The position numbers were made by a program, and so were the translations under genes. This document shows, one piece after another, positions 14,007 through 23,200 of a stretch of DNA of 45,181 nt. The stretch is from positions 1 through 45,181 of IMG/VR virus record IMGVR_UViG_3300028388_003590. The stretch is one strand, 5' to 3'. Source of the DNA: a virus. Numbering within the stretch: position 1 is the stretch's first letter; the number at the start of each line of letters is the position of its first letter. The notes below the pieces were generated by a model. The model saw nothing but the letters and a program-made list of their open reading frames with translations, did not search any database and had not been told where the DNA came from.

Positions 14007-14345
14007 ATGTCACGCAAGAAGAAAAGTACAGACGAAGTAAAAGAATTAGCAAAAGAGATCGCTTCTGTGGTTGTAGCGACTCCTGCTGTGGAAGCTAAGA
14101 CTAAGGCAGACGTGTCAAAGCCTAAGCCAAAAGCAGTAGAGGTCAAGGCCGAAGTTAAGGCCAAACCCAAAGTAGCCGAGGTTGAAGTGGCTAAATCAGC
14201 CCCAATTAAAAACATAAAGATCAAGGCAACTGAGTCTGTTAAGGGTCAGTATAACAGCTTGAGATATGAGATTAAGGCAGGTGAGATTTACACTTTTCCT
14301 GCACCTTTGGCAGAATGGCTTATTAGTTTAGGTCGTGCATTTTAA
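14007..14345 (+). CDS. Capsid-adjacent protein with Ala/Lys/Pro-rich linker
   Basis: Residues 1-70 form a low-complexity region with repeated VEAK/KPKP/VEVK units. The last 45 residues fold differently (GQYNSLRYEIKAGEIYTFP, then APLAEWLISLGRAF), a compact end like those of small capsid- or neck-associated phage proteins in which a short beta domain follows a flexible arm. It may be a head decoration or a neck protein. I cannot name a family. It starts 34 bases after the capsid gene with AAGGGGCG as a binding site. Confidence 0.65.
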   Translation: MSRKKKSTDEVKELAKEIASVVVATPAVEAKTKADVSKPKPKAVEVKAEVKAKPKVAEVEVAKSAPIKNIKIKATESVKGQYNSLRYEIKAGEIYTFPAPLAEWLISLGRAF

Positions 14346-14365
14346 TATAGGTATATGGGGGCAAC

Positions 14366-15160
14366 ATGGCTGATCTTAATTCACTCATTAGACGCATTAG
14401 AGCAAGAGTACATGATAATGTCAGCCACACATCTCGCGAAGATGGTCGCCCTTTATACTTAGACTCTTATTACATTGATAGTATTGAGAGTGGTCTAGGT
14501 CGTATGAACCTAGACATTGATAGCTCATATACGATTGCCACTTTGCCTGTAAAATATGAGTACCTTGCAGAGCTTAGGGGCACAATCAATATGTGCTATG
14601 TTCGTGGGGCAGAGGGAGCTACCTCAGATGTAGAGGACTTTCCAGATGTGCCCGATCAAATTGTCACTGTACCGCAACTGACAGTACAGAGACAGCAGAT
14701 GCCACTAGATGGGCCAAAGTTTTGGTTGCGTCTAGGGGAAAAGCTAGAGAATGAATACTTAGAAGCCTTAGCCCGATTAAAAGATCGAGGTGAGGAGGGC
14801 GCAGAGATTCAGCAATACACCATGAGTCGTATGTCTTTACGAACAGGCCGAAGAATGCCTTATGTATATGACAAACCAATTACTCCACCAGAGGGTTTTG
14901 CGGTATCAGTGGCGAATGGTGTTGTCAGTGTAGTTTGGGGTATCGTGTATGATGAATACTTTAATTACTATGAACTACAAAGAGCTACCTCTCCGCAGTT
15001 TCCAACAACTTTGACTTCCACAGTATATGCGTCTAGTGATAACCATGATAATGTATTTAATGACCAACCAGAAGTGGGCACTTGGTATTATCGTTTAGCG
15101 ATTTACAACTCAAATGATCTTGTATCATATACACAATCAGCGAGTGTAGAAGTCCAATGA
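14366..15160 (+). CDS. Head-tail adaptor with C-terminal fibronectin-III-like domain
   Basis: Residues 1-165 are helical (LNSLIRRIRARVHDN, LYLDSYYIDSIESGLGRMN) and fit head-completion adaptor proteins that bind the portal. Residues about 172-264 look like one FN3/Ig-like domain: ITPPEGFAVSVANGVVSVVW, YYELQRATSPQFP and GTWYYRLAIYNSNDLVSYTQ, with the Trp and Tyr positions usual for FN3. Such a domain could bind the capsid surface or carbohydrate. The gene overlaps the next by 4 bases (ATGA). One copy of the 14-bp word lies in the FN3 part. Confidence 0.65.
   Translation: MADLNSLIRRIRARVHDNVSHTSREDGRPLYLDSYYIDSIESGLGRMNLDIDSSYTIATLPVKYEYLAELRGTINMCYVRGAEGATSDVEDFPDVPDQIVTVPQLTVQRQQMPLDGPKFWLRLGEKLENEYLEALARLKDRGEEGAEIQQYTMSRMSLRTGRRMPYVYDKPITPPEGFAVSVANGVVSVVWGIVYDEYFNYYELQRATSPQFPTTLTSTVYASSDNHDNVFNDQPEVGTWYYRLAIYNSNDLVSYTQSASVEVQ
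14997..15010 (+). repeat. Recurrent 14-bp word, copy in adaptor gene
   Basis: This is an exact AGTTTCCAACAACT on the coding strand, encoding part of QFPTTL. The same FPTT residues are encoded by the copy in the DUF3310 gene, although the two proteins are unrelated. Confidence 0.85.
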
Positions 15161-15594
15161 GTAAGAGAGTCATTAACGTAGTGGGCAAGGCACTACTGCG
15201 TAATCATAAAGCTTATGGTGAGACAGTACGCTTAATTAAGTATATGCCTAGTGCAACAGGCGGTATTTATCGTCAGCGCAAAAAAATGTATGAAGCTCCA
15301 TTAGAGATTACTGCTTCGGTATCAAGGATGCCAGTAGAGGAGATGCTAAGTCCAATAGGTGAATCTTCTGAGCGAGATGCTGAGATTACAATTCCTATTG
15401 AGTTCTTAAAAGACATATTTGGCAATTCTACAAAGGTCAAAGATATGATTACAAGTAGTGATCTAATTGTCTTTGATAACCGAGTTTGGAGAATCACCCA
15501 AGCATCTTTAACGGGTAGGGTTGGAGATAAGCCACTTTTAGTGTATCTTAAACTAAGAGAAAAGCTTAATGCTAAGGAGAGTGACTATGAGTAA
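15157..15594 (+). CDS. Head-tail connector / stopper-like protein
   Basis: The 145-residue product starts basic (SKRVINVVGKALLRNHKAYGE) and has a beta-rich core (PLEITASVSRMPVEEMLSPIGE, DAEITIPIEFLKDIF, DRVWRITQASLTG-type order with SDLIVFDNRVWRITQ). This resembles the small beta-barrel stoppers that close the connector in siphophages and myophages, where a strand-loop-strand plugs the channel. The assignment relies on position between the adaptor and the tail genes. It starts in an ATGA overlap and its stop overlaps the next start. Confidence 0.5.
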   Translation: MSKRVINVVGKALLRNHKAYGETVRLIKYMPSATGGIYRQRKKMYEAPLEITASVSRMPVEEMLSPIGESSERDAEITIPIEFLKDIFGNSTKVKDMITSSDLIVFDNRVWRITQASLTGRVGDKPLLVYLKLREKLNAKESDYE

Positions 15595-16165
15595 ACCTGA
15601 CTTTAAGGTGACCACCACAGGAACTTTTTTTGGTATCAAGGTTAATACTACTGGTGGGTATCTTTCAAAAATACTTAGAAGATCAGATTTCAAGCGTGAT
15701 GGTCTTTTAAAAAAGATTATGCCCTTATTCACCAAGAGATTACAAAAGCGTATTCCTAAGCTAAAAGAACAGCTAATGAATGGCTTACAAGGTTCTATTG
15801 GTACTAGACGTTTTGAATCTAGTGTAAGAGGTACACACAAACCTCACCGAGATATACCTGACCCCCTTAGTCGCATCATTGAAAAGGGTACAAGCTTTAA
15901 GTTGCAGACTAAGAAAGATCGACTACAAGTATTGATAAAGCCACATGATCGCAGAAATGGGTATATCAACTTTCATGGGAAAATGAGTAAAGTACCTAGA
16001 ATCTCAACAGTGGCTAATAGACTAGATGCGACTTGTTTACCATTTTGGTCAAATGGCCATGCAGATGCTGTGTATAGAAAGTGGCTAAATTATAGTCGGA
16101 TTGGTTTTTACTACGCATTAGACGACTTTGTTAAGGGCATGGATACTTCTGGGAGTGAAAAGTAA
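15587..16165 (+). CDS. Neck/tail completion-like protein, 192 aa
   Basis: The ATG at 15587 follows AAGGAGAG, so the shorter product (MSKPDFKVTTTGTFFG) is preferred to an in-frame ATG at 15569. The protein is very basic, with helices LLKKIMPLFTKRLQKRI and LKEQLMNGLQGSI and a later beta region (DRLQVLIKPHDRRNGYINFHG). Neck proteins of the HK97 gp10 type have a helix-beta layout like this, but I cannot claim homology. It ends in TAATG with the next gene. Confidence 0.5.
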   Translation: MSKPDFKVTTTGTFFGIKVNTTGGYLSKILRRSDFKRDGLLKKIMPLFTKRLQKRIPKLKEQLMNGLQGSIGTRRFESSVRGTHKPHRDIPDPLSRIIEKGTSFKLQTKKDRLQVLIKPHDRRNGYINFHGKMSKVPRISTVANRLDATCLPFWSNGHADAVYRKWLNYSRIGFYYALDDFVKGMDTSGSEK

Positions 16166-16884
16166 TGGCTGTTGCATTTTGGAAGCTTGAAGATGCTTTT
16201 GTAAGAAAGTTTACAGGCAAGGCGCTCAAAGATCGTAATGAGCGATTAAATGCAGTACCTGTTTTTCTTGATTATCCCGATTTAGAGGAATCGCCCGAAA
16301 GACGTTTTCCCTCAATCTCAGTGATGTTTAAGAACATGACACCTGATACTCAGCTTTATGATTCAGACATGGATAGAGTAGAGCGTGTTGATTACAGTAC
16401 AAGTCCACCGACTTTTGTAATGCGTAGAATGGCTGAGTATTATGATATAACTTATGAGGTGACCTCATACTGCTTGAGTGCAGTTGAAGATCGAGAACTC
16501 ACCAGGTGGATTGAATCAAGATTACTCCCAAGAGACTTTATTGAAGTGGATGGTGAGAGCTACCATGTTTTTAGAGAAACCTTTAATGTAGGTGACTCAG
16601 TAGATATAGATACAGTGATCTATCAAAAGACTTGGGAGTTCTCTATTAAGGCTGACATTGAAGATACCGACAATGATAGCTACCAAAAGGGAGTAAATGA
16701 GGTTAGAATACACTCAAATGTAGTGAGAACTACAAGTAAAATTGTTGAACCAACTAGCACAACTCATGCAAAATACTTATATGATAAGCCACTTGGTGCA
16801 AGCCAAGCTAAAGACGCAGATAAAGCACTTCACCGCATGATTGCTTTCAATGACCAAGATTATTGGTTTATTCCTAAAAAGTGA
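16165..16884 (+). CDS. Tail terminator/completion-like protein, 239 aa
   Basis: The protein lies immediately before the sheath gene, where tail terminator or sheath-terminator proteins are usually encoded. The N-terminal half has a helix (WKLEDAFVRKFTGKALKDRN) and strands FPSISVMFKNM and EYYDITYEVTSYCLS, then a long helix-turn (EDRELTRWIESRLLP) and YHVFRETF, an order seen in the alpha/beta terminators of contractile tails. The C-terminal 70 residues are a separate part ending in FNDQDYWFIPKK. Function is inferred from order and fold pattern only. Confidence 0.6.
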   Translation: MAVAFWKLEDAFVRKFTGKALKDRNERLNAVPVFLDYPDLEESPERRFPSISVMFKNMTPDTQLYDSDMDRVERVDYSTSPPTFVMRRMAEYYDITYEVTSYCLSAVEDRELTRWIESRLLPRDFIEVDGESYHVFRETFNVGDSVDIDTVIYQKTWEFSIKADIEDTDNDSYQKGVNEVRIHSNVVRTTSKIVEPTSTTHAKYLYDKPLGASQAKDADKALHRMIAFNDQDYWFIPKK

Positions 16885-16892
16885 GGTAGAGT

Positions 16893-18728
16893 ATGGCCTA
16901 TTCAAGACCAGACGTATACATTGAAGAAATTTTAACACCCGAAAATGCACCTAATGGTATTTCAACGAGCATTGCCAGTTTCTTAGGTTTTGCTGAAAGA
17001 GGGCCAGCGAATACACCAATCTTCGTTGACAGCTTTAGTTCTTTCAAGCGAACCTTTGGGGGTGCAGTTGCAGAAGAATCACTTTATTATAGTGTTCGTT
17101 CATTCTTTGAGAATGGCGGTTCTGCTTGTTATATTATTCGCTTGATTGACGTTTCAGCGTGTGAGGGAGTGGGTGCTACTACTTTCCCTGCTTACAACAT
17201 TGCTGATAACCAAGATAGTGCAGATATGCTTAAGTTCTCAGCAGGCTTTAGAGGTCTTAAGAACTTTGGTACTTGGGGTAGCGCGCTTGAGGTTGAGATT
17301 CGCAAGTCTAGCACTTATGCCAATAGCTCATTAAGTGCGGATGCGTCAGCAACAGATACATCTTTAAAGCTAACTTCAATCAGTGGTTTAGTAGCTGGTG
17401 ACATTCTCAAGATTACTGATGCAGGGAACGCTGAGACTTTTGTTAAAGTGACTGCGGTTCGTAGTGCGGTTGAGGGTGGCTCTATTGTACGTTTTGTAGA
17501 CATTTCAAGTGCCTTATCAAGTGCAATCGTTGCAGTAGGTTCCACTGTTGAGCTATTGGCTTATGACATTACTGTTAAGCTCGATGGCGAAGCAGTAGAG
17601 ACTTTTAATCGTCTAAGCATGAACCCCGACTCAGATCGCTACTTTGAGACTATTGTTAATGATGAACAAGTTGGTTCACGTTATATCTTAGTAGAAGATT
17701 TAGAGACTGGTGTTCTATTATCAAATGACCGAGAAATCTTAACAGCTAATCTTAGTGGTGCGCTTACCTTTACAAGCGGTGGCCAAGATGAAAAAGCAGG
17801 GTTTGACCTACAAGCTGACTTGATTGACGTTGCGCTTCCAAAGCTATCTGCTAAGAAAGCGGTTAATCTTCTTTGCGTACCGCCATCACTCAGCGCAAGC
17901 GGTAAGATTCCAGCAACTGACGTACCCGTACTTCATGCAAGTCTACTAGAGTTCTGCGGTGACCGCATGGATATGTTTGCGATCTTAGACGCACCTTTAG
18001 GACTAGAAGCAAGCGCAAGTGGGGCAGACTCAGTTGGTCAGTATCGCAATGAGGATTTAGGTATTGATACTTACTGGGGTGCTTTATATTACCCACACAT
18101 CTCTGTACCAAAAGTCATTGGCGGTTCACAACTTGTGACTATTCCACCAAGCGGTGCGGTAGCAGGTCTTTATAGCCGAGTTGACTCTATCCCTGCGCCT
18201 AGAGGTGGTATTTCAACATCTCCTGCGGGCCATGGTGAGTTTGGTGAGCTTCGTGGTATTAGTGGCCTTGAGGTTGAGGTAAGTGACTCAGTTCATGGTG
18301 ATCTTAATCTTCTAGGCATCAACTGCTTACGAGTGGTTGACCAGGGCGTAGGATTACCATCTGTAAATGTTCTAGGCGCACGAACTCTAAGCACTACCTT
18401 AGACTTCCGCTATATCAATGTAAGACGCATGATGACTTTCATTGAGAAGAATGTTAAGCAAATTGGAGAGCGTAGCTTGTTCCGCAACAATAGCCCTATC
18501 TTATGGTCAGAGCTTACCTCTCAGATTGAGACTTTTTTAGTATCTCGCTTAGAGCTAGGTGAGTTAGCTGGCGCAAACAAGCAAGAAGCTTTTTATATTA
18601 AAATTGATAATGAAACAAATACAGCCGATAACATCAAACAAGGCATCTTGGTTGGTGAAATTGGTGTGGCACTTCTTCGCCCTGCGGAGTTCATTATCTT
18701 CCGCTTTAGCCAAATTCAATCTAACTAA
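16893..18728 (+). CDS. Contractile tail sheath protein
   Basis: The 611-residue sheath subunit surrounds the tube and drives contraction. The N-terminus has the standard opening SRPDVYIEEILTPENAPNGISTSIASFLGFAERGPANTPIFV (read in parts), where the first strand exchanges with neighbours, and SVRSFFENGGSACYIIRL. The C-terminal conserved domain reads DFRYINVRRMMTFIEKN, NNSPILWSELTSQIETFL and EFIIFRFSQ. The middle (about 150-290) is an inserted, outward-facing domain with Ala/Ser-rich loops. The start has GAGGTAGAG. It is followed after 11 bases by the tube gene. Confidence 0.96.
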   Translation: MAYSRPDVYIEEILTPENAPNGISTSIASFLGFAERGPANTPIFVDSFSSFKRTFGGAVAEESLYYSVRSFFENGGSACYIIRLIDVSACEGVGATTFPAYNIADNQDSADMLKFSAGFRGLKNFGTWGSALEVEIRKSSTYANSSLSADASATDTSLKLTSISGLVAGDILKITDAGNAETFVKVTAVRSAVEGGSIVRFVDISSALSSAIVAVGSTVELLAYDITVKLDGEAVETFNRLSMNPDSDRYFETIVNDEQVGSRYILVEDLETGVLLSNDREILTANLSGALTFTSGGQDEKAGFDLQADLIDVALPKLSAKKAVNLLCVPPSLSASGKIPATDVPVLHASLLEFCGDRMDMFAILDAPLGLEASASGADSVGQYRNEDLGIDTYWGALYYPHISVPKVIGGSQLVTIPPSGAVAGLYSRVDSIPAPRGGISTSPAGHGEFGELRGISGLEVEVSDSVHGDLNLLGINCLRVVDQGVGLPSVNVLGARTLSTTLDFRYINVRRMMTFIEKNVKQIGERSLFRNNSPILWSELTSQIETFLVSRLELGELAGANKQEAFYIKIDNETNTADNIKQGILVGEIGVALLRPAEFIIFRFSQIQSN

Positions 18729-18739
18729 GGAGTAAGACA

Positions 18740-19261
18740 ATGGCAGTATTAAGTAAAGACGTATACAGAGGTTATAAATTCAGAGTGACCTTATCTAGTA
18801 CAAGTAATCAATTTAATTTAGTTCGCAGTGCTTTCCAAAAAGTCACAGGCATGAAATCATCTGTTGAGGTGGTTGAATACCGAGAGGGCAATATGCCTGA
18901 CCGAATGGAAAAAATGGCGGGTATGATGACTTATGATTCAGTCACTCTTGAGAGAGGGATTTCATACGATAATGACTTTAATCTATGGATGAAGAATGTT
19001 TGTGACGTTGCCACCACTGGTGTCATCCCTGCAAGCTCTAGCCTAAATGACGTAGGGGCAAACTCTTATCGTTGTAATGTAATTATCAAGCTTTTTAACA
19101 AGCAAGGCCAAGCTGTTAAGAAGTATACATTAAAAGATGCTTGGCCCAGTGAATACACTATTGGTGATTTTGACGCGACTTCTAATGATGTAGTTATTTC
19201 TAGCTTAGTTTTACAGCATCATGGAATCGAAGAAGAAGATTTACTAGGCCAAGAAGCATAA
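18740..19261 (+). CDS. Tail tube protein (T4 gp19-like)
   Basis: The product stacks in hexameric rings to form the rigid inner tube. It has the gp19 family features: YRGYKFRVTLSSTSNQFNLV, FQKVTGMKSSVEVVEYREG, the loop MPDRMEKMAGMMTYDSVTLERG and a final strand NDVVISSLVLQHHGIEE. Length (173 residues) matches the family. The ribosome binding site AAGGAG is good. After its stop comes a 52-base gap holding a 12-bp palindrome ACTATATATAGT that runs into one copy of the 14-bp word. Confidence 0.95.
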   Translation: MAVLSKDVYRGYKFRVTLSSTSNQFNLVRSAFQKVTGMKSSVEVVEYREGNMPDRMEKMAGMMTYDSVTLERGISYDNDFNLWMKNVCDVATTGVIPASSSLNDVGANSYRCNVIIKLFNKQGQAVKKYTLKDAWPSEYTIGDFDATSNDVVISSLVLQHHGIEEEDLLGQEA

Positions 19262-19280
19262 AAAGACACACACTATATAT

Positions 19281-19294
19281 AGTTTCCAACAACT
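19281..19294 (+). repeat. Recurrent 14-bp word, intergenic copy between tube and chaperone genes
   Basis: This is an exact AGTTTCCAACAACT, 19 bases before the ATG at 19314. It is joined to the palindrome ACTATATATAGT (19271-19282). It is one of two exact copies that are not coding. Confidence 0.85.
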
Positions 19295-19313
19295 CAAAAG
19301 AAACAGGTAAAAC

Positions 19314-20141
19314 ATGATTACAGATAACAACAATGTTGTACTTCCTATTGGATATGAAGTAGATGGTATTCGTTATAGAAATGTCGTGATTGATGAAATG
19401 ACAGGCATTGACGAAGAAAACCTATCTTCGCGTAAAGTTCGCAATAATGGCGCAAAGGCTATCTCAATTCTGCTTAGACGTTGTATACAGTCGATTGAGG
19501 GTGTACTTGAGCAGAAGCGTGACCCTTTGAGCCTTATTGACGAAAAGTATGTTCGCAATATGTACGTTGCGGATAGAGATTATCTTATTCTTTGCATTAG
19601 AGTCCTAAGTGGCGATTCTGAGCTTGTGACTTCGGTTGAGTGTACGGACTGTGGTGCAGAGAATGACCATCATATTGATCTAAAGAGCTTAGACGTATAT
19701 GAGTGGGATGAAAATGAGCCAGTAGAACTTAGTTTAGAACTCCCTAGAGGTTTCTATCATAAGGCGAGTGGCGAATATAAAAACCGAGTGGTTTGGGCTT
19801 TCCCAAAGGGAGTGGGCCAAGAGCGTATTGCTTCAATGCCTGAGAATGAAATGGGCACTAATCTAATCGCCATTGGGCTAAAAGAGGTCGATGGCTTAGA
19901 GACTATCCCTATGCCAGATGATGTACGAAAGCTAAGTCTTAGAGATCGCAATGCCTTTGCAGAAGCTATTGTGGATAATGCGGTAGGCGTAGATACAAAA
20001 GTAAATGTCACTTGTGATGTATGTGGCTTTGAGACAACTGCCGAGGTAAACACTGTGGGTTTTTCCAATTTGGGTCGCCAACAGACCCGCAAGCCCTCAA
20101 GCGTTGGGATAAATGGGCGGAGACTACGCAAAAAGCGTTAA
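19314..20141 (+). CDS. Tail assembly chaperone / baseplate protein with two CxxC pairs (0-frame product)
   Basis: The 275-residue zero-frame product lies between tube and tape measure, the usual place for tail assembly chaperones. It has two Cys pairs, ECTDCGAEN (Cys110, Cys113) and TCDVCGFE (Cys234, Cys237), which together would bind one zinc ion, as in T4 gp26-like proteins of contractile tails. The last 25 zero-frame residues (SNLGRQQTRKPSS and basic end) follow a slippery site at 20057-20063. The alternative -1 product is described separately. Start: AACAGG is a weak binding site. Confidence 0.8.
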   Translation: MITDNNNVVLPIGYEVDGIRYRNVVIDEMTGIDEENLSSRKVRNNGAKAISILLRRCIQSIEGVLEQKRDPLSLIDEKYVRNMYVADRDYLILCIRVLSGDSELVTSVECTDCGAENDHHIDLKSLDVYEWDENEPVELSLELPRGFYHKASGEYKNRVVWAFPKGVGQERIASMPENEMGTNLIAIGLKEVDGLETIPMPDDVRKLSLRDRNAFAEAIVDNAVGVDTKVNVTCDVCGFETTAEVNTVGFSNLGRQQTRKPSSVGINGRRLRKKR

Positions 20142-20287
20142 TTCATACAGTTGTCGCTGTTGCTGAGAGATGGCATTGGACAAGGTATGATATACTTAGT
20201 TTACCTATTAGACAGAGAGCTTTATACTTAGAGTTATATGAAGAAATAATAGATAAAGAGCGAGAAGCAAGCCGAGTTAGGAGATAG
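19314..20287 (+). CDS. Tail assembly chaperone, -1 frameshift product (about 324 aa)
   Basis: The -1 frame stays open from the slippery site to TAG at 20285-20287 and encodes coherent protein: FQFGSPTDPQALKRWDKW, then TVVAVAERWHWTRYDILSLP and RQRALYLELYEEIIDKE. The WHW...ILxLP...R pattern is like the C-terminal half of tail chaperones. There is no start codon with a binding site for this piece alone, and it ends 2 bases before the tape measure ATG, so the sequence itself demands frameshifting. Zero-frame residues 1-250 are joined to 74 new residues. Contractile and non-contractile phages make a short and a long form in this way to load onto the tape measure protein. Confidence 0.8.
20057..20063 (+). 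other. Programmed -1 ribosomal frameshift site GGGTTTT
   Basis: In the zero frame the bases are split G GGT TTT, an X-XXY-YYZ heptamer, directly after residue VGF of the chaperone. Slipping back one base moves reading into the open -1 frame that continues to 20287. The downstream stretch to 20110 was not tested for a stem-loop or pseudoknot. Confidence 0.75.
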
Positions 20288-20289
20288 TC

Positions 20290-23200
20290 ATGGCAACAAT
20301 AGCACAGAATATAGAACTACAACTAACTGGCGTTAATCAAATGGTTGCCTCTCTCAGTAAAATTGAGAGCAAGATGGACAAGTATGAGCGGTCTTTAAAA
20401 CGCACTGCTAAACAACAAAATAAAACTAAGAAATCTGCTAATCAAATGACTGACCAGGGGCTTGCCAATATACAAGCAGGTTTAGTTCAGTTATCGACTT
20501 ATCTATTAAATATGAATGTAAAGCTTAATAATGTTTTTGCAACCATGCAAAAGGGGTTTGCCGAAACAGAAACAGCAAGTATTCAGCTAAAGAACGCTAT
20601 GGGCCTTGCAGGTGCTTCTGATTTAGAATTACAAAAAAAAGGTTATTTAGGCTTTCAGAAAACAGTAGAAGATGTAGCACTAAGAACTCAATTTACCGCT
20701 AAAGAAGTCTATAAGGCATTTGAAGCCTTAACTACTAGTGGTCGAACAAAAGAGGAAGCTCAGGCCATGCTTGAGCCTGTTCTTAAATTGGCAACTGCAA
20801 GTGCGGGGGCTATCGACTTAAATGAAGCGATTCAGATTGGTATCAAGAGTGTCACTGCTTTAGATACAGAAGCCAAAGATATGGAAAAGACCTTAAATAA
20901 GGTCTTTAGGACAACCCAAAGATCATCTGTGGGTATTGCAGATATGGCGGGTGGTTTAGACTCTTTAAGAACATCTTTCTTAGGATTCGGCAAGACTGAG
21001 GGAATCAGTAAAGAAGCGGAGTTATTAGGTCTTTTAGGTTTAGTTAAAGGCGGGGGGTCTTTTGGTTCTGCTAAGGAAGCTGCTCAACAAGTTAAAGGGT
21101 TTGCTGGGGCTTTGAGCAAGCTTGTGTCATTAGCGAATAGAAAAAACCTAATGGGTGGTAAGTCAAGAAAAAACATTAAGACTCAATCTTTGTTTTCGCT
21201 ATTTGGGTTTGGTAGTGGTGGTAAATTCAAACTAGGTTCCAAAGAGAGAGAACAGTTTAACAAAGCGTTTTCTTCTCAAATAACTGAGTTAGGTAAGGGT
21301 TTTACAAAAGAGTCCTTTGTAGAGCGTATGTTTTTAGGGGCAGATGGTGAAAAGCTTGGGGCTAAAAAGGTAATCTCTAATGTGTTAAAGGCTTTCTCGA
21401 TTATGAAAGGCAAGCTTGGAGAGGGCGGAGCATTATCTTTACTTAAAGACGCGCTAGGTCTTGATACTGCCCAAATTACTATAACTGCGCTTATGGGTGG
21501 GCTTACAAAAAAGCTAATGAGTGAGGGTTTTAAAAAAGATCAAGTCACTACTGATTTAATCTTAGGTAAATTAGAGACTTTCTTACGAGATATAGACAAA
21601 GTAGATAATGACTTAGGCAAGGCTGAGGGCGAGTTCTTAAAGACCTTACAAGGCCGACTAAATTTATTAAGTGGTGCAGAGGATGCTTTATCTAGGACAA
21701 TCTTCAAGCATGACGTATATGCCAACTCAGCTTTAGATACTTATACTGAGCTTGTTAAGTCAACAAACACTCTTATGCAGAATAATGATAGCCTTGCATC
21801 TTCCGTATCGTTTTTAGGAAGATCAATGCAATTCCTAACAGGGATTGGAACAAACTTAGGCTTTATGCTTACAGCGAGTGCTACCTTTAGTATTGCATTA
21901 AAGCACTCAATGGAAACCGCAGGTGTTGCTACCACTGGTCTTGGAGCGACTATGGGGGCGTTTTCTAAAATGTTCTTAGCTCCTACTTTTTTAGTTGTAG
22001 GTCAGTTAGCAGGTGGTTTATTTGTGTTGGGAGTTGTGATTGTATCAGTAATGAAATACTTGTCTGGGGCAAAAAGCATTGGTGAGGGCTTTAAGATTGT
22101 CTTAGATAAGGTAACCACTTCGGCAAAGGCTATGGGTGGGATGTTTCAAGCTGTATTTAACAAAGACTTAAATAATAGGTCTATTCAAGATGTGACTAAA
22201 AGTTTCTTCGACCTAAATAGTAAAATTACAGATACTAAATATGAACTAAGTCAACTTATTGACGTTGATACGGGTAAGGCGTTTAGTGGTCAAGAAAAAG
22301 CTGTAAGTGAGTTAAAATCTCAATTAACCCAACTAAGTGAGGAAAAGTCTAAGCTTAACAAACTCTTTGGCGTAAGTGGCCAAGAGGGTTTAGAGATGCT
22401 TAATAGTGACAAGCTATCTGGAGTAGGAAATTCGATTGCTTATGTAGTCGATATGTTAAGAAACTTAGGTAGGGGCTTTATGATGATTGCCCAAGGGATG
22501 TCAGTTCCAATTATTGCTTCTTTAGGGCTTGTGTTTGAAAGTCTACGGATAGCGATTAATCTAATTCTTACACCATTTAAGGCTTTAGCTTTGATCTTCG
22601 GTCTAGCTTCTGACGAATCCTCTGCAATGGCCTATGTGCTAAAGGCTGTCGGTTTTGCATTAGGTACTTTGCTAGGTGTATTTATGGCATATAAGGGAGT
22701 CACTATGGTGGTAGCCCTTACAAGAGCGGTAGGTATGTCATTCTTAAGTTTAGGGGATAAAATAACAGGGGCTAAAAACAGATTAACTCAAATGAACACT
22801 AACATTGGTCAATTCAATATAAATCTAAGAAATCAAACTAATACTGGGAACCAAATGATAGGTTTCTTAGGTAAGTTAAAATTAAGATTCATGGCTTTAA
22901 CAGGCTCAGTAAAAGACAATAATATAGCAATTAAACAAGTCTCAGACTCTAATCAAAAACTAGCTAATGATAATGCTAGACTAAAAAATTCTTTAAGGGG
23001 CACTGTAAAGGGTGCAGGACTTGCAGGTGGTGCGCTTTTTGGTTTAAGCGAGGTAGCAAGGTTACTAGGGTTTAATCAAACAGCAGATTGGCTTTCAGGG
23101 GTAGGCAGTGTTGCCATTGGGTTAATACCTATTATTTCTGCTCTGACAGGAGTAGTTACTGCGCTTAGTATATCATGGGCTACTTTATTTTGGTGGGTAG

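Noticed and set aside
20142-20289. Separate small gene between chaperone and tape measure
   Set aside because: There is no start codon with a binding site in the open frame; the coding sequence continues upstream into the chaperone gene, so a -1 frameshift explains it better.
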